Shown here in pieces: positions 61,761 through 64,000 of a stretch of DNA of 64,000 bases. The notes below the pieces were generated by a model. The model was given only the letters and a program-made list of their open reading frames with translations, had not been told where the DNA came from and ran no database searches. Origin of the DNA: Henricia sp. BOLD:AAB3569 (taxonomy: Eukaryota > Echinodermata > Asteroidea > Spinulosida > Echinasteridae); the NCBI GenBank assembly GCA_037783545.1, contig JBBELK010000096.1, forward strand, positions 1,736,001 to 1,800,000. The letters run 5' to 3'. The position numbers and the translations under genes are program-made. Every line of letters begins with the position of its first letter. Position 1 is the first letter of the stretch.

Positions 61761-64000
61761 TTCGCCGGGAAATGGCAGAGAAATTTCAGAGTTTAGGGAA
61801 AACTGGGTTGGGGCTTCCTGACTGCTCCCGCAAACCGTGGCTGTCTGTACACTCCTCTTTGGTGTACTCCTGACTCGTGCGCATGCTCAGTCCTTCGGAC
61901 TGTCGTTGACACGGCCCAGTTTGGGACGGGAATTTGGTCAAAGTGTGGTCCAAACGTCCGCAAATTTGGAGGTCGAAACATTTTCCGACGAACTTCAAAT
62001 TTTGCACGCTCCAAACATTCTATATTGCGCACTTGTCCTAAAAAATTGACAGACTTTCGCCGGGAAATGGCAGAGAAATTTAAGAGTTTAGGGAAAACTG
62101 GGTTGGGGCTTCCTGACTGCTCCCGCAAACCGTGGCTGTCTGTACACTCCTCTTTGGTGTACTCCTGACTCGTGCGCATGCTCAGTCCTTCGGACTGTCG
62201 TTGACACGGCCCAGTTTGGGACGGGAATTTGGTCAAAGTGTGGTCCAAACGTCGGCAAATTTGGAGGTCGAAAAATTTTCCGACGAACTTCAAATTGTGC
62301 ATGCTCCAAACACTCTATATTGCGCACTTGTCCTAAAAAATTGACAGACTTTCGCCGGGAAATGGCAGAGAAATTTCAGAGTTTAGGGAAAACTGGGTTG
62401 GGGCTTCCTGACTGCTCCCGCAAACCGTGGCTGTCTGTACACTCCTCTTTGGTGTACTCCTGACTCCTGCGCATGCTCAGTCCTTCGGACTGTCGTTGAC
62501 ACGGCCCAGTTTGGGACGGGAATTTGGTCAAAGTGTGGTCCAAACGTCGGCAAATTGACAGACTTTCGCCGGGAAATGGCAGAGAAATTTCAGAGTTTAG
62601 GGAAAACTGGGTTGGGGCTTCCTGACTGCTCCCGCAAACCGTGGCTGTCTGTACACTCCTCTTTGGTGTACTCCTGACTCGTGCGCATGCTCAGTCCTTC
62701 GGACTGTCGTTGACACGGCCCAGTTTGGGACGGGAATTTGGTCAAAGTGTGGTCCAAACGTCGGCAAATTTGGAGGTCGAACAATTTTCCGACGAACTTC
62801 AAATTGTGCATGCTCCAAACACTCTATATTGCGCACTTGTCCTAAAAAATTGACAGACTTTCGCCGGGAAATGGCAGAGAAATTTCAGAGATTAGGGAAA
62901 ACTGGGTTGGGGCTTCCTGACTGCTCCCGCAAACCGTGGCTGTCTGTACACTCCTCTTTGGTGTACTCCTGACTCGTGCGCATGCTCAGTCCTTCGGACT
63001 GTCGTTGACACGGCCCAGTTTGGGACGGGAATTTGGTCAAAGTGTGGTCCAAACGTCGGCAAATTGACAGACTTTCGCCGGGAAATGGCAGAGAAATTTC
63101 AGAGTTTAGGGAAAACTGGGTTGGGGCTTCCTGACTGCTCCCGCAAACCGTGGCTGTCTGTACACTCCTCTTTGGTGTACTCCTGACTCGTGCGCATGCT
63201 CAGTCCTTCGGACTGTCGTTGACACGGCCCAGTTTGGGACGGGAATTTGGTCAAAGTGTGGTCCAAACGTCGGCAAATTTGGAGGTCGAACAATTTTCCG
63301 ACGAACTTCAAATTTTGCATGCTCCAAACACTCTATATTGCGCACTTGTCCTAAAAAATTGACAGACTTTCGCCGGGAAATGGCAGAGAAATTTCAGAGT
63401 TTAGGGAACACTGGGTTGGGGCTTCCTGACTGCTCCCGAAAACCGTGGCTGTCTGTACACTCCTCTTTGGTGTACTCCTGACTCGTGCGCATGCTTAGTC
63501 CTTCGGACTGTCGTTGACACGGCCCAGTTTGGGACGGGAATTTGGTCAAAGTGTGGTCCAAAAAATTGGCAGACTTTCGCCGGGAAATGGCAGAGAAATT
63601 TAACAGTTTAGGGAAAACTGGGTTGGGGCTTCCTGACTGCTCCCGCAAACCGTGGCTGTCTGTACACTCCTCTTTGGTGTACTCCTGACTCTTGCGCATG
63701 CTTAGTCCTTCGGACTGTCGTTGACACGGCCCAGTTTGGGACGGGAATTTGGTCAAAGTGTGGTCCAAAAAATTGACAGACTTTCGCCGGAAAATGGAAG
63801 AGAAATTTCAGAGTTTAGGGAAAACTGGGTTGGGGCTTCCTGACTGCTCCCGCAAACCGTGGCTGTCTGTACACTCCTCTTTGGTGTACTCCTGACTCGT
63901 GCGCATGCTCAGTCCTTCGGACTGTCATTGACACGGCCCAGTTTGGGACGGGAATTTGGTCAAAGTGTGGTCCAAACGTCGGCAAATTTGGAGGTCGAAA

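Larger units (their letters stand above)
36454..64000 (+). repeat. Right satellite array, divergent sub-families and deleted monomers
   Basis: The same monomer resumes in the same orientation as on the left and runs to the window end, so the array continues beyond it. Sub-family markers differ from the left: F, A, E and G markers (for example gacaatgccc and atttgttcaaag) are absent or rare, and ggcccag with gtggtcc dominates. Monomers of 294, 241, about 214 and 207 bp appear next to 295-bp ones. No gene or other mobile element was seen in this stretch. Confidence 0.97.

Noticed and set aside
468-63768. Repeated 73-124 residue minus-strand frames, two overlapping frames per monomer
   Set aside because: Two different frames are open over the same bases, along with a plus-strand frame. 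Without codon-position bias or an initiation context they cannot be supported as genes.
1-64000. CRISPR array
   Set aside because: There are no short repeats with unique spacers; the whole ~295-bp unit repeats, and the LINE marks the DNA as eukaryotic.
1-64000. Telomeric repeat, from tttaggg in each monomer
   Set aside because: It occurs once per ~295 bp inside gagtttagggaaaac and is never tandem.
1-64000. CENP-B box
   Set aside because: The candidate regions ctttcgccgggaaatgg and tttgggacgggaat do not fit the required TTCG-N4-A-N2-CGGG spacing.
1-64000. tRNA or 5S rRNA derived repeat
   Set aside because: No A-box/B-box pair, cloverleaf or 5S internal control region could be recognised in the monomer.
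1-64000. TATA-like ctctatattgcgc as a promoter in every monomer
   Set aside because: A single AT-rich word without other promoter elements or transcript evidence is not enough to call a promoter.

Overview
The window is eukaryotic satellite DNA and contains no identifiable host gene. About 60.5 kb of the 64 kb is one head-to-tail tandem repeat with a basic monomer of about 295 bp. It is interrupted once, at 32979-36453, by a minus-strand, 5'-truncated LINE retrotransposon whose endonuclease/reverse-transcriptase ORF resembles the L2/CR1 group. A long satellite with higher-order organisation plus an L2-type LINE points to an animal genome, perhaps a cnidarian or other marine invertebrate. That host assignment is a weak inference from the look of the LINE protein, not something the sequence proves.

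Layout. 1-25947: a very homogeneous higher-order-repeat (HOR) array. Nine monomer types, named here F, A, B, H, C, D, G, I and E, follow each other in a fixed order. The canonical 9-mer is about 2661 bp and is complete at 8207-10867 and 12936-15597. Other cycles are 6-, 7-, 10- or 18-mers made by loss or gain of blocks of monomers, often with mosaic monomers at the joins. 25948-32978: the same monomer family in disordered sequence with more private mutations, ending in a tandem pair of 886-bp three-monomer units. 32979-36453: the LINE. 36454-64000: the satellite resumes in the same orientation and almost the same phase (about 8 bp missing), but with different sub-families and several short-range HORs: an 867-bp pair, an 884-bp three-monomer unit, a 1178-bp four-monomer unit, an 815-bp pair carrying a 53-bp microinversion, a 950-bp unit built from full and deleted monomers, and a 2.78-kb segmental duplication.

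The hundreds of 60-230 residue open frames in the satellite are not genes. They repeat with the monomer, occur on both strands at once, usually begin at GTG or TTG, and exist because the monomer is poor in stops in some frames. The only protein-coding material is the LINE ORF2, which is inactivated by a homopolymer frameshift and two in-frame stops in its endonuclease half, while its reverse-transcriptase half is intact. The window is best read as a snapshot of satellite evolution: a homogenised HOR core on the left, a decaying flank, a LINE insertion near the transition, and a patchwork of younger local amplifications on the right. A centromeric or pericentromeric location is a reasonable hypothesis but cannot be shown from sequence alone.
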